Virus record (IMG/VR): IMGVR_UViG_3300024520_000425
Span: 1-26,430 of that record
DNA length: 26,430 bases
Strand: one strand, 5' to 3'
Source: a virus
Part shown: positions 15,529 through 23,029 of the stretch, in pieces
How positions within the stretch are numbered: the stretch's first letter is position 1
Layout: each line of letters opens with the position of its first letter
The notes under the pieces: model-generated
Told to the model about the DNA's origin: nothing
Seen by the model: only the letters and a program-made list of their open reading frames with translations
Database searches by the model: none
Made by a program: the position numbers and the translations under genes

Positions 15529-17896
15529 AATGACCTTTAAATTGTGGGCGTTTCTCTTTCTCTTCCTTGATACGCCATAGATCAGCTACCATAGTATCTT
15601 CGCCATGGAATGTCAAGACACCTTGAAGACCTTCATCGGCGAATATCTTCTCACAGTCCTGTGCCATGGCCAGAAGCTCACCTGTGGTCCAGTAGGTATT
15701 ATTATCTACTGTTACTTGGAAGTATTTAGGTCTGGGTGCTTCACCACCCTCTAAATCTCCTGTAGTCTCAGTCATCTGTTCCTTGGTAGGTTCCTCCATG
15801 CAGCAATCAAAGCCAAATAGATGTATATTTCTGAAGCCCATTGTATGTAGCAGACCAATACTTCTCATGGCTGCACACGTACCGCCTGTGATAAGGGTAG
15901 CCCCTTTAGGTAGGCCCAGTTCTTCAGTGATCTTGACCTGTTGATTTTTAATTTCTCTACCTTGTTCTGAGTCATCTCTTAAAGAGTCAGTAAAGGCGTG
16001 CCATCCCCACACATCACAATCCTTCTCCAGCAGGTACTCGGTAACACTGGGATCGGTCATGGATGCAAGCATGAATTTAGTAGTAGAGTCCAGCTTCTTA
16101 AACAATTCTTTACGTACTATACCATGTGTAGAGACACCAGTAATAGGGCGTGGATCAAGGATTACACATGCCCATGGATCAATGCCATTCTCCAACAGGG
16201 TTGGATAAGAATGTTTAACACATACCACCTTGGCATTCTTATTCTTTTTAATAAGCTGTTTTAATTTCTTAAAATTAATATAGGGGCCAGCCGAAATTAA
16301 GATAGCCGTGTCTTTATGGGGAGGGTGTTTAATTACAAACTTATTGTCATCCAGTAACTGCATATTTGATTTAATATTATTCTTGATATAATCTTTAGGT
16401 ACACAATCTCTTGGATGTACAACTACAGGTACTCGTTTTAATTCATCAGGACAATCTTCTAATGAGTCATCAGATAGAATTAAACACAGATGAGTATGCC
16501 CACCGCCAACAACACTATCGCCAGAAGGCAGAATATACTTCCTAGCATTGGTGGACTCATCGAACACAGTCCAGCCATCCTCAGTAGTTTCTTGAGCATC
16601 AACTTTCTTGGTGGGTATCTTATCAAAGATGGTTTTAATACCATGGTATTCTTCTGGCGGAATATTTTCATCATCATCCTTTGTAAAGAAATGATCCATC
16701 ACTATAATGGGAACATTTTTTAATACACTATATTCATGTTCAACAGTCTTGGTGCTGTTACCACTGCCTATCATGGCAAGCTCAACTTCATCAATGTAAA
16801 GACTGTTTAAAGTATCACGTACATTGCCTTTATGTAACTCATATGTAAACTTCTTATCAGAAGTCTCCATTGATTTAGAAAACTCTGATAATCTTTTGTC
16901 AACTGCCGCTAAAGTATTATGTGGTTTTACATTGAACTCTTCTTCATCAGTCTCTATAGTCGCATCTTCAAATAGATCATATCCAATGTAATGAACTTTA
17001 TCATGCTTCTCAAAGGATGCTAGAGCCATTTCAATGGCACGGCCAGCATTCCATGTTCCTGTTTCTAAGATAGTCTTGGGTTTGTATAGACGTACAATAT
17101 CAGCAAGCTGCCTGTACCTGTTTGGCAATATATCCGGGGATGTTTCTTCATCAGATAATTTAAACATACGATTGCCGCTACTATCACGCAGGGCAATATT
17201 AGTACTACCTTTAAGATGTATGAATAAATCTTGGGCTATTGAATCTTCTGTACTTACTTCATGTACTCTCATACCATGAGCAGTATATATAGTTAGCAAC
17301 CTACTCATAATAAAACCATCATACCACTCACGATAGTTTAGAAATTCTCCAGAGATATAGGAGCCACGTAGATCACCCAGCATATCTACTGGTGTCTGAC
17401 GCCCCAGATTAAAGCCCTGTAGGAAATAATCAGGGTCTTCTTCTTTGTCTATGAGGCAAACCACATCACACTTATCACCGTTGATTGGCATAAGCTTATC
17501 AAGATCATCTACTTGAATGTTCTTCTTTGACATGGTATCAGCATCAATCCAAAACAACCAGCAATCTTCATTATTAAATGCTGCCTCAGTCAGTGCTACT
17601 ACTTTAGGGATGAATGTTATTGCATCTATAGAACGGTTATACTGAACACTCCCTCCTTCAGTACCGTCGTGAACTTTATTGGCTGTAAGACACTCATTAA
17701 AATCTTCTACTTCCTCTAGGTTATGATAAAAAATATGCTTGGCCTTGGGAAGAGAATAGTTTTTAATATCTATATCGTAGTAATAACAATGAATTTCTAT
17801 AGAGGGTTCCCAAGTTGTACTCATTAGAGTAAGCAACTGAGATGTCATCTTCTGTAGATAGTCCTCATTAAAACATGTAACAAACTTATACTTCAT
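15521..17896 (-). CDS. Three-part fusion: glycosyltransferase-like / methyltransferase-like / MptE-like (DUF115)
   Basis: This encodes 791 aa. Residues about 1-235 look like a GT-A glycosyltransferase: strand Y-K-F-V-T-C-F, and a D-x-D metal site in W-I-D118-A-D120. Residues about 255-430 form a Rossmann methyltransferase-like unit: T-I-L-E278-T-G-T-W-N-A-G, then Y-I-G-Y-D307 and I-V-M-D-H-F-F (398-404). Residues about 525-770 match the MptE-like/DUF115 family, also found in flagellin-modifying Maf proteins: I-L-I-S-A-G-P-Y (532-539), W-A-C-V-I-L-D581-P, and L-I-T-G-G-T-C-A-A-M with H-L-F-G-F-D697. The start overlaps the GT8-like gene by one base (TAATG). A role in building or decorating a glycan is inferred; the acceptor could be host surface, virion or nucleic acid. 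No internal frameshift is visible. Confidence 0.75.
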   Translation of the reverse strand: MKYKFVTCFNEDYLQKMTSQLLTLMSTTWEPSIEIHCYYYDIDIKNYSLPKAKHIFYHNLEEVEDFNECLTANKVHDGTEGGSVQYNRSIDAITFIPKVVALTEAAFNNEDCWLFWIDADTMSKKNIQVDDLDKLMPINGDKCDVVCLIDKEEDPDYFLQGFNLGRQTPVDMLGDLRGSYISGEFLNYREWYDGFIMSRLLTIYTAHGMRVHEVSTEDSIAQDLFIHLKGSTNIALRDSSGNRMFKLSDEETSPDILPNRYRQLADIVRLYKPKTILETGTWNAGRAIEMALASFEKHDKVHYIGYDLFEDATIETDEEEFNVKPHNTLAAVDKRLSEFSKSMETSDKKFTYELHKGNVRDTLNSLYIDEVELAMIGSGNSTKTVEHEYSVLKNVPIIVMDHFFTKDDDENIPPEEYHGIKTIFDKIPTKKVDAQETTEDGWTVFDESTNARKYILPSGDSVVGGGHTHLCLILSDDSLEDCPDELKRVPVVVHPRDCVPKDYIKNNIKSNMQLLDDNKFVIKHPPHKDTAILISAGPYINFKKLKQLIKKNKNAKVVCVKHSYPTLLENGIDPWACVILDPRPITGVSTHGIVRKELFKKLDSTTKFMLASMTDPSVTEYLLEKDCDVWGWHAFTDSLRDDSEQGREIKNQQVKITEELGLPKGATLITGGTCAAMRSIGLLHTMGFRNIHLFGFDCCMEEPTKEQMTETTGDLEGGEAPRPKYFQVTVDNNTYWTTGELLAMAQDCEKIFADEGLQGVLTFHGEDTMVADLWRIKEEKEKRPQFKGHYD

Positions 17897-18669
17897 TAAA
17901 CAATATCCAGTGGTTGTAATTTACCAGTACCCACCAAGTAGGTATAATCTCCATTCCATTCTGCAGCATACTTACCATCCGTAGCTCGACTACACCTCCA
18001 ATTCTTAAACCAAGGCCCACCTGTAGTAAAGTGAACATTCCTTGCATCCATATCTTCTGGTGAATGATTGTCCAGCCAGTTCCATTCTTCATGTATCTTG
18101 CCTATATCAGAGTCTTTATCAGGCAACCACTCAAAGCCATGCAGCCAACTACCCGGCATTGTATTAACAACTTCAGGAGTCAGTTGTTTATTGAGATCGT
18201 GACTACAATTAAACAACATAAAGCTAGACCAGTTCTTTCGACGGTAGTTCTCCTGCTTACGACCATCCATTTTAAAGCCATCACCCGGTTCGTACTGATG
18301 CTTGACACAGTACAATGGGTAGTAATTTGTTTTGTATTCTTCAAACAGGTCGTTAATATCAGTGCGTAGATACATATCACAATCCATGTACAGCGCCCAG
18401 CCCTCATACATATTCATGGCTGGTACCAAGAACCTAGTAAAACTAAACTCACTGGAGAAAGGCTTGCCATCAATAGTATCAATGTCCTGACCATCAACTG
18501 TATCATATGTTCTGGTGTACATACCCATACGTTCTACAACATCACGCCTTATGGGGACAACTCGTACATTATCTACGGCTATTCGCTCGATAGTAAACTT
18601 TAAAACTTCATAGGCTGTAGATTCTTTAGGATCATAGCCTATGTATACTGTATTGGGTGACTTTCTCAT
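17896..18669 (-). CDS. GT8-like glycosyltransferase
   Basis: This encodes 257 aa. It starts with a strand V-Y-I-G-Y-D-P (8-14). The donor-sugar metal site is Y-M-D96-C-D98-M-Y, followed by K-N-W-S-S-F-M-L-F-N (145-154) and V-H-F-T-T-G-G-P-W-F (212-221), the pattern of retaining GT-A enzymes of the GT8 type, which use a nucleotide sugar. GGA-rich sequence (AAAGGAATATAA) precedes the ATG. It is the second gene after the promoter at 18913-18942 and is coupled to the following fusion gene. Sugar and acceptor are unknown. The cytoplasmic, soluble form (no TM helix) suits modification of a protein, lipid-linked sugar or DNA. Confidence 0.82.
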   Translation of the reverse strand: MRKSPNTVYIGYDPKESTAYEVLKFTIERIAVDNVRVVPIRRDVVERMGMYTRTYDTVDGQDIDTIDGKPFSSEFSFTRFLVPAMNMYEGWALYMDCDMYLRTDINDLFEEYKTNYYPLYCVKHQYEPGDGFKMDGRKQENYRRKNWSSFMLFNCSHDLNKQLTPEVVNTMPGSWLHGFEWLPDKDSDIGKIHEEWNWLDNHSPEDMDARNVHFTTGGPWFKNWRCSRATDGKYAAEWNGDYTYLVGTGKLQPLDIV

Positions 18670-18697
18670 TTATATTCCTTTATCTTTACCTTTAAAA

Positions 18698-18877
18698 TTA
18701 GACATATTTAATCTTCTCTTCCTTTAGCATATCACTTTGAACTTCCTTTACTCTTTGTTCTAGGGTACGAATAGTTGTATGAATATGTCCTGTGTCGTGG
18801 TGTCTTATTTTTCCCTCCAATATTTTTATTTCCTTTAGAAGGAAATTCATATGCTCCATGTTTTCTGCATTATTCAT
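18698..18877 (-). CDS. Small coiled-coil phage protein
   Basis: This encodes 59 aa from ATG 18877, with GGAG about 9 bases upstream; a longer TTG start at 18895 would overlap that ribosome binding site and is unlikely. The sequence is a charged helix with a central H-D-T-G-H-I-H-T-T-I-R-T-L-E motif. I recall similar short proteins with an H-D-T-G-H-x-H-T motif in marine podoviruses. It is the first gene after a strong promoter, so it should be well expressed. The histidine cluster could bind metal, but no function is known. Confidence 0.65.
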   Translation of the reverse strand: MNNAENMEHMNFLLKEIKILEGKIRHHDTGHIHTTIRTLEQRVKEVQSDMLKEEKIKYV

Positions 18878-18912
18878 TATGATAATCTCCTTCAAAGATA
18901 TTTAATATAAAT

Positions 18913-18942
18913 AGTATAGCATACTTTATAATGGTTTGTCAA
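18913..18942 (-). promoter_or_regulatory. Near-consensus sigma70 promoter with extended -10
   Basis: On the minus strand TTGACA (18942-18937) is followed after 18 bases by TATACT (18918-18913). TG precedes the -10 by one base (TGCTATACT), giving an extended -10. A run of seven A lies just upstream of the -35 and may act as an UP element. It sits in the 79-base gap between nrdJ and the small coiled-coil gene and should drive the leftward operon 18877-12364. An AGTAT-N3-ATACT inverted repeat (18913-18925) overlaps the -10 and might be an operator. Confidence 0.8.
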
Positions 18943-18956
18943 GAGTTTTTTTACAC

Positions 18957-20882
18957 TCATATCTCACAAGCTCCTGCAACACAGGCTAGCTCTTGTGATG
19001 CGGTAGTCATGTCAATATTTTCCCAATCAGATAGCTTACTCCAATCAATATTCTTTGGCATCTTCTTGACAAGTTCTTTGTATTCTTTCTCAGAACAGTC
19101 TTGATAGGGTGCCTGTTGATAGGTGTGTTCACTAAAGGGTAAGAAAGATACACCGCTCATATACTCAAAGTGTTTATATACCCACGCACCCACATCAATC
19201 CATTCATGTTCCTTTACTGAGATAGTGACAGATGGTTTATGTTCGCACCAATGCTTTTGATATATAAGCCATAACTCTAGCTGTTGTATGGCTGACCGAT
19301 CTGTACGAAAGACTGCGCCTTGTTCTACTTTCATGGGAAAGGAGAAGACAGAAGTATGATCAGGCTTCATCACATCGTTCTCTACAGGGAAGCCATATTC
19401 TACCATCATCTTTGTTAAAGGGTCTTTCTTGTCGCCTCGCACTGTACGTATATAGTAAGAGTTGTGTCTTGCATGGATACCAGAGGCCGCATCAGTTAGC
19501 TGACTGACTGTACCTGATGGTTTAACACAGGTAACAGCAACTGACTGAGGAATACCAATTTTCTTTGCCCACTCTTTATTTGTAGCTACAGCAATTTCTT
19601 TTAACTCTTCTAATAGTTTTGCAAGATCAACTCTATTTAAATACTTGCCATTGGTATGAGCGTTGTCCATTATACCTGTAAGGGAAACACCAAGCAGCCT
19701 CTCTTCCTCACAGTTCTTCTTCCACGTCTTGGAAATATACCTAAAATTAGTCAGTGTTGATTGCAAGGTTCCAAGAATAGCAGCCATGCGTACCTTATCT
19801 TTTAAAGATTTAGGAGTATCGTCTGCCCTGACTACAACTTCAGATAGATTGCAGAACTCACGATCCCTTAGTATAATCTCTGAGCAGGGATTAGTACCAA
19901 ACTCCAACCCTTCTGTCTGCCTTCGACCATTAGCAGCCGCCATCTTTATGGCAGACTCACGATTAAATATACCACGCTCACCTGACTTGGAATCATAGAG
20001 AGCTTTCCACTCATCCATAAAGATACCTATGTCTGGCTTCTCTGTGTAGCAAGCAGAGTTGTTGGCCAAGGCTCTCTGAGGATTAGCTTCCCACCATTGA
20101 CCAGCCTTTGCATGACGCATACGATCATCAGACAGGTTAGACAGGCTAATAAGGGCAGACCTACGCACACCACCTACTACTACAACCTCACCTATCTTGC
20201 ATACAATGTCATGGCACTCTATGGAGTTAAGCTTGCGTCCTGCTGCGTCTTGAAATACTTTAATACAAAACTCAAACAGCGACTCTAGGGGTTCTGGTCC
20301 CGACGCTCTACCACCAAATGTTTTGAGGGGAGAACCTGCTGGCCGCACCTTGCTTAAATCCCACTTGGGTATCTGCCCTACATACAGCATACCAATAAGT
20401 TCTTTCAATGCTTTCGCCCACCCCATCTTGCTATCAGCAACAAGGATCGTGGAATCTGTATGGTGGAAATCTTCTGCTACTTCAGGTAGCTTGGAAACAA
20501 ACTGGCGCTCAACACTGAACCCTACACCAGTACCATTCATAAGTACGTAAAGTATCTCATCGAAAGATTGTACACGATCAATGGCAACATAAGAACAGTT
20601 ATATCCTGCAATGTTCTCCCTCTTTAGAGCTTCACCGGCTGACATAAGGCACCGCATAGAGGGCATTACCTGAAGGGACAGGACAGCATCCTCTAATTCT
20701 TTTATCAGAGCATCCGATAGATTATAATTATGTAGTTCTTTTAGATGCTCTTTAAAGAAAGAGAAGTATCTCCCTATTGTTTCGGGCCAAGTTTCTCTCC
20801 TCTCTTTATCATATAGCCAACGAGAGTACCTTGATAGGTGAATAAATTCTTGGTAAAGAGTTGGTAGGTGGTTGTTTGGCAT
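18957..20882 (-). CDS. nrdJ: Adenosylcobalamin-dependent (class II) ribonucleotide reductase, monomeric type
   Basis: This encodes 641 aa. The enzyme reduces ribonucleoside triphosphates to deoxy forms for phage DNA synthesis, using B12 to make a thiyl radical. Seen directly: N-C96-S-Y, N331-P-C333-S-E335 (radical Cys and catalytic Glu), F-C344-N-L-S-E-V (partner of C96), V-K-P-S-G-T-V-S-Q-L (453-462) and the C-terminal pair C634-x4-C639 that is re-reduced by thioredoxin. Spacing matches Lactobacillus-type RTPR, which is somewhat longer (739 aa). No NrdB or radical-SAM activase is present, as expected. No B12 synthesis gene is in the window, so cobalamin must come from the host. AGGGGAG lies just before the ATG. 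It ends just upstream of the promoter for the next operon. Confidence 0.95.
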   Translation of the reverse strand: MPNNHLPTLYQEFIHLSRYSRWLYDKERRETWPETIGRYFSFFKEHLKELHNYNLSDALIKELEDAVLSLQVMPSMRCLMSAGEALKRENIAGYNCSYVAIDRVQSFDEILYVLMNGTGVGFSVERQFVSKLPEVAEDFHHTDSTILVADSKMGWAKALKELIGMLYVGQIPKWDLSKVRPAGSPLKTFGGRASGPEPLESLFEFCIKVFQDAAGRKLNSIECHDIVCKIGEVVVVGGVRRSALISLSNLSDDRMRHAKAGQWWEANPQRALANNSACYTEKPDIGIFMDEWKALYDSKSGERGIFNRESAIKMAAANGRRQTEGLEFGTNPCSEIILRDREFCNLSEVVVRADDTPKSLKDKVRMAAILGTLQSTLTNFRYISKTWKKNCEEERLLGVSLTGIMDNAHTNGKYLNRVDLAKLLEELKEIAVATNKEWAKKIGIPQSVAVTCVKPSGTVSQLTDAASGIHARHNSYYIRTVRGDKKDPLTKMMVEYGFPVENDVMKPDHTSVFSFPMKVEQGAVFRTDRSAIQQLELWLIYQKHWCEHKPSVTISVKEHEWIDVGAWVYKHFEYMSGVSFLPFSEHTYQQAPYQDCSEKEYKELVKKMPKNIDWSKLSDWENIDMTTASQELACVAGACEI

Positions 20883-20894
20883 GGCTCCCCTTTC

Positions 20895-21209
20895 TTATTT
20901 ATAATATATTTCCAGTATTAATTGTGCATAGTGAATTACTTTACGTATGTCTTCTTCACCATCACCTTTGGTTCGGTGGCGGGTGATGTACTTAACCACA
21001 TTACCCTCAAGAAAATCAAGCCCATTGGAACATATATATTCTACAGGCTGTATCTTACAATCTTTATAGTGGTTCCCTCCTATTTGTATGTCTAAAGCTT
21101 CTCCTTCTTTTATTGCTTCTACTTGCTCTCTATCTTCTCTTAGTCTTCTCAAGATATACTTATCTCTTGATTCACTATTTAGTTCTTGCTCGTCTTTGTA
21201 GTCTGGCAT
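20895..21209 (-). CDS. DUF3310 (SaV-like) protein, possible nucleotide kinase
   Basis: This encodes 104 aa. The first 40 residues are charged. The DUF3310 core is clear: I-G-G-N-H-Y (43-48), Q-P-V-E-Y (54-58), F-L-E-G-N-V-V-K-Y-I-T-R (67-78) and E-D-I-R-K-V-I-H-Y (86-94). To my knowledge T7 gp1.7, a nucleotide kinase, belongs to this family, so a role in dNTP supply is possible; it sits 12 bases before nrdJ, which agrees. The start region overlaps the preceding small membrane-protein gene by 35 bases and has only a weak ribosome binding site, so translation may depend on that gene. Confidence 0.83.
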   Translation of the reverse strand: MPDYKDEQELNSESRDKYILRRLREDREQVEAIKEGEALDIQIGGNHYKDCKIQPVEYICSNGLDFLEGNVVKYITRHRTKGDGEEDIRKVIHYAQLILEIYYK

Positions 21210-21372
21210 GGCAACTGTTCATCCATTGTGTAAAATACTGTGAGAAAATACATGGGAAAATTGCATGTATAAAAAGTATTACCGACATAAAAGCACTTTC
21301 CATTGCAAATGTCAAGGCAAACCAAAAGTGTTCTACATAGGTCATGCGTGTTTCTTTTAAATGACTATTCAT
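21175..21372 (-). CDS. Small inner-membrane protein, DUF6356-like
   Basis: This encodes 65 aa. An excellent ribosome binding site (AAAGGAGGTAAGA) precedes the ATG. Residues 13-43 hold V-E-H-F-W-F-A-L and a hydrophobic helix ending I-L-F-I-H-A-I-F-P-C-I-F, a pattern I associate with the DUF6356 family of short phage and bacterial membrane proteins (x-H-x-x-F-A, then H-A-x-x-P). The C-terminus is basic. It overlaps the gene before by 8 bases and the DUF3310 gene after by 35. The function of the family is unknown; an interaction with the host membrane is inferred. Confidence 0.65.
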   Translation of the reverse strand: MNSHLKETRMTYVEHFWFALTFAMESAFMSVILFIHAIFPCIFSQYFTQWMNSCHARLQRRARTK

Positions 21373-21709
21373 TCTTACCTCCTTTCCATATAAGGTTCAA
21401 TTTATTTCTAGCCTCACCCGGATCATCTGAATTAATAACATAGGCTGCAAAATCCCTGACCAGTGAAGGTTTAAGACCGGCATTATCACAGATAAATTCA
21501 AAGTCCTGACTTGGTATACCTATTGACGCAAAGAACCAAGCCGCTGCCTGATCCCTGATAGATGTTATGCTCGTAGTTTCATTCTCAACTTTAGGTTCAG
21601 TAACATCAAGCAACGCCTGATATATAACTGATAAGAATAAAAGATTCTCTGAGTTTGTAAACTCTTCCGATTGTAACTGTAGTATATTATTTAAATCTTG
21701 CAGGTTCAT
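21365..21709 (-). CDS. Conserved phage hypothetical, small helical protein
   Basis: This encodes 114 aa from the ATG at 21709 (MNLQDLNNILQL). The frame is open further upstream, but that extension only mirrors the end of the nuclease gene. A weak GAG precedes the start, which overlaps the nuclease gene by 23 bases. Residues about 50-100 (RDQAAAWFFASIG, DFEFICDNAGLKPSLVRDFA) resemble a short helical unit found in many phage early proteins (A-x-x-W, F-x-x-I/V-C-x-x-x-G-x-x-P-x-x-V-R), possibly a DNA-binding fold. No enzymatic residue pattern is seen. Context is early replication and nucleotide metabolism. Confidence 0.62.
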   Translation of the reverse strand: MNLQDLNNILQLQSEEFTNSENLLFLSVIYQALLDVTEPKVENETTSITSIRDQAAAWFFASIGIPSQDFEFICDNAGLKPSLVRDFAAYVINSDDPGEARNKLNLIWKGGKNE

Positions 21710-22115
21710 TCTTAAACTCTTGTACTGGCCTATAGAACTTACCACCCACATAATTATTATAATATGCTGGTTCATCTGTACCTTCCAAGGTAGAGGATAA
21801 AACATTATACTTCATCTGATAATATAGTTCATAATATTTTAGGCTTCTTTTATTTTTAAACTCCGAGATTATCTCAAACTTAAAGCTTCTCTTGCCGAGC
21901 TTCTTAATATCTTCCAATAATAATTTAGAGGAACCCATGTAAATAATCCAGTTGGATTCTCTCTCGGTTGCCTTGGTACTCCCTTTCTTCCTCTTCACTG
22001 GATGCCAGTATTGCTTGCAACCTACATAAGCTCTGCCCGTCTTCTTGTTTGTAATGAGATAGACAAATCCAAAATGACTTTTAGGATCAGGCTTCCTGTG
22101 GTATTTCCAATGCAT
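21687..22115 (-). CDS. GIY-YIG-type nuclease
   Basis: This encodes 142 aa. The N-terminal half has the fold's two strands: G-F-V-Y19-L-I (GIY) and A-Y30-V-G32 (YIG), then K34. W-I-I-Y-M-G-S-S-K (56-64) and Y-Y-E96-L-Y-Y-Q follow, E96 being the likely metal-binding glutamate, and an N near 120 (Y-Y-N-N-Y) completes the set. Such proteins cut DNA as homing, recombination or host-degrading nucleases. It ends with a basic tail but no clear separate DNA-binding domain. It begins 2 bases after the exonuclease stop. Being a free-standing gene inside the replication operon, it could be a mobile homing enzyme or a regular phage nuclease. Confidence 0.75.
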   Translation of the reverse strand: MHWKYHRKPDPKSHFGFVYLITNKKTGRAYVGCKQYWHPVKRKKGSTKATERESNWIIYMGSSKLLLEDIKKLGKRSFKFEIISEFKNKRSLKYYELYYQMKYNVLSSTLEGTDEPAYYNNYVGGKFYRPVQEFKNEPARFK

Positions 22116-22117
22116 GT

Positions 22118-22975
22118 TTAATTAATTACTTCCTCAACATCAGGTGTCTTCGTAATCTGCACCAAGTGCCTGTTACCATTCGCATACTTGAACGTCCTGA
22201 TGCCCTTGCCTTGGTTAGCATCAGACCAACACATACTCTTGTGTCTACAATAAACACAACCAATAGAAAGCTTATAGTTACCAGACTTACCATCAGGTAC
22301 AGGATCGTAGCACCTATCAGGTATTCTATCTCTACCAACAATGTCTTTAAGAAGCCTAATCCTTTTACCAGCATTAATCATCTCCATTGAATGAACTGGC
22401 GTCAAGCAAACCTTACCAGTAGATTTATCTATGACAAGGAAGGCTGCTTTATCTATACCATTGGCTTGAGCATAAGCAGATATCTGTGCTATATATCCAA
22501 AGGGATCGTCGTCTGCCAGTGTATGTTTTGAAAACTTATCAAAGCTTCTACCAGAAGCAGACTTACAATCCACAAGAACCCCATCAATAATAGCATCCTG
22601 ATGACCTATCACTCCTTCTACTGATACTTCTTTCTGTTGCGCCTCTACTGTATGACCAGCTACGGACGCACAGAGCAATAAAAGTTCTTCAAGAATATAT
22701 CCATATAGAAATTTAATACGTGTGCTTGGCGGTAGTTGCTCTTCTGTTGCTTCCGTATGAACATCATACCATATTTGCCTATCAGGTTTACCTATGCTGG
22801 ACAATCTCAGAGAGCCGCTGTCTCTTGGTTTACTATACATAAATTCTTTGATATGAACTTTAAGCATATCGCCAAATTTATCTATAAGCTTGTCTACTTC
22901 TTTCTCATCTCTCTCTATAGGAGTAAGATTAAAAAGCTCGTAGATATCTTCTACTAATGTTTCAATTTTTTTCAT
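22118..22975 (-). CDS. PD-(D/E)XK exonuclease, Cas4/RecB-like
   Basis: This encodes 285 aa. The nuclease core reads G-H-Q-D127-A-I-I-D-G, V-D136-C-K138-S, then Q164-I-S-A-Y168, matching the D / D-x-K / Q-x-x-x-Y motifs of RecB-type exonucleases. C222, C240, C243 and C249 near the C-terminus (C-V-Y-C-R-H-K-S-M-C) could hold a metal or Fe-S cluster, as in Cas4. Placed after SSB, it is the likely functional analogue of T7 gp6 5'-3' exonuclease, which degrades host DNA and removes primers. No Shine-Dalgarno is visible: the ATG follows one hairpin and a TTTTATT run directly, which is odd. No cas genes or repeats are nearby, so a CRISPR role is not suggested. Confidence 0.83.
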   Translation of the reverse strand: MKKIETLVEDIYELFNLTPIERDEKEVDKLIDKFGDMLKVHIKEFMYSKPRDSGSLRLSSIGKPDRQIWYDVHTEATEEQLPPSTRIKFLYGYILEELLLLCASVAGHTVEAQQKEVSVEGVIGHQDAIIDGVLVDCKSASGRSFDKFSKHTLADDDPFGYIAQISAYAQANGIDKAAFLVIDKSTGKVCLTPVHSMEMINAGKRIRLLKDIVGRDRIPDRCYDPVPDGKSGNYKLSIGCVYCRHKSMCWSDANQGKGIRTFKYANGNRHLVQITKTPDVEEVIN

Positions 22976-22982
22976 AATAAAA

Positions 22983-23022
22983 TAGGGGTGTTACACCACC
23001 AAACTAAAATGCAACACCCCTA
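22983..23022 (-). terminator. 10-bp hairpin with T-rich tail between ssb and exonuclease
   Basis: On the minus strand TAGGGGTGTT (23022-23013) pairs perfectly with AACACCCCTA (22992-22983) around a 20-base loop, and TTTTATT follows. This has the form of an intrinsic terminator or attenuator after ssb. The tail ends exactly at the ATG of the exonuclease gene, so it may also tune exonuclease expression. It would give more ssb than exonuclease mRNA. Confidence 0.7.
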
Positions 23023-23029
23023 CCTTCAC

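Noticed and set aside
15588-15616. TTGACA-N17-TATGGT on the minus strand inside the fusion gene
   Set aside because: The -35 is perfect but the -10 matches only 4 of 6 and it lies within coding sequence; a chance match is likely, though it could weakly serve the methyltransferase and holin genes.
21287-21315. TTGACA-N17-TTTTAT on the minus strand before the DUF3310 gene
   Set aside because: The -10 is poor (4 of 6) and the site is inside the small membrane-protein gene, which already supplies a transcript.
22118-22975. Cas4-like exonuclease as a sign of a CRISPR system
   Set aside because: No repeat-spacer array and no other cas genes are visible; the position after ssb fits a phage replication exonuclease.
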